Below are positions 14,094 to 14,308 of a stretch of 14,308 nucleotides of DNA, in pieces (the first letter of the stretch is position 1; the number at the start of each line of letters is the position of its first letter). Position numbers and translations under genes: made by a program. The notes beneath the pieces were generated by a model. That model was not told the origin of the DNA. It saw only the letters and a list, made by a program, of their open reading frames with translations, and made no database searches. The stretch is from Bacillota bacterium (GTDB lineage: Bacteria > Bacillota > Clostridia > UBA1381), in the NCBI GenBank assembly GCA_021203665.1, contig JAJQAT010000240.1, forward strand, positions 1-14,308, given 5' to 3'.

Positions 14094-14308
14094 TTTTATC
14101 CGTCCTTCCTTTTTACCTATTTTGCCTTTCTGTGCTTTACAGACTACTGTTATACAACGCTACAAATTATATTTTACTACATATTGCGCAAAAAATAAAG
14201 TGCATTGTTTAATTTTGTTAATTTTGCGCAAAAACAAGGTCGCATTTTCGGCATTTTGAATATATGTCGAGCTTGACTTTTTTACCGCGAAAATATATAA
14301 TTTAGATA
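14094..14308. other. Divergent intergenic region with paired TTGCGCAA palindromes
   Basis: This A/T-rich region holds no gene. TTGCGCAA occurs at 14184-14191 and 14224-14231, both followed by AAA (11 identical bases, 40 bases apart); the second extends to the 12-base palindrome TTTTGCGCAAAA. On the minus strand a TATAAT at 14171-14166 is the best -10 for the symporter gene, but its -35 is poor and overlaps the first palindrome, which suggests regulator-dependent expression. The pair also lies upstream of the rightward promoter. The binding protein is not known. Confidence 0.45.
14273..14301 (+). promoter_or_regulatory. Rightward sigma-A promoter leaving the window
   Basis: On the plus strand TTGACT (14273-14278) and a perfect TATAAT (14296-14301) are spaced by exactly 17 bases. 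It is the only good plus-strand promoter noted and must serve a gene beyond the right edge, divergent from the symporter operon. A divergently transcribed regulator is a natural guess but cannot be seen. Confidence 0.72.

Noticed and set aside
1..14308. CRISPR array, tRNA, rRNA or riboswitch
   Set aside because: No regularly spaced repeats, no cloverleaf with a CCA-type end and no long structured leader were seen; all intergenic spaces are short.

Overview
The window looks like a chromosomal segment of an anaerobic, low-to-moderate GC Gram-positive bacterium, most likely a member of the Clostridia. The evidence is a HrcA/CIRCE-controlled heat-shock operon preceded by hemW, a DnaK of Gram-positive length, strong AGGAGG-type ribosome sites, an oxygen-independent HemW-type radical SAM protein, a two-subunit iron-sulfur fumarase-type hydro-lyase subunit, and a small acidic zinc-ribbon protein of a type I associate with Clostridia next to efp. 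All twelve complete genes lie on the minus strand, so transcription runs from right to left. I see no mobile element, CRISPR array, tRNA or rRNA, and no gene-free stretch longer than about 300 bases.

Layout in the direction of transcription: (1) 14308-14094 is an intergenic region with a good promoter pointing right, out of the window, and two identical TTGCGCAA palindromes. (2) 14093-10851 is a two-gene unit, a sodium:solute symporter followed by an AMP-forming acyl-CoA synthetase, ended by a strong terminator. (3) 10759-9567 has its own promoter, elongation factor P, the acidic zinc-ribbon protein and a terminator. (4) 9551-4852 holds hemW, a promoter overlapping a perfect CIRCE operator, then hrcA, grpE and dnaK, with a modest terminator after dnaK. 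(5) 4789-1673 has a second strong promoter, dnaJ (apparently starting at TTG), and directly behind it a HisD-family and a HisB-family gene whose stop and start codons overlap. (6) 1649-1 holds a hairpin made from a repeated sequence, then a HAD-family phosphatase, the beta subunit of an iron-sulfur hydro-lyase, and the ribosome site and first codon of another gene running off the left edge.

The most interesting part is the HisD/HisB-like pair. Both proteins keep their family fold signatures but have changed at metal-ligand and substrate-contact positions: HisD Gln259, Asp360 and His367 become Glu, Asn and Ala; HisB His72 and His143 become Val and Thr, and the C-terminal SxKG is missing. They are not accompanied by other his genes and appear to be transcribed behind dnaJ. 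Either this is a divergent histidine branch or, as I think more interesting, a paired dehydratase/dehydrogenase module acting on another substrate. A second oddity is that two terminator-like hairpins sharing AAAGGGAC/GTCCCTTT arms sit directly against the ribosome sites of the next genes (hemW and the HAD gene), leaving no room for a promoter between hairpin and gene.
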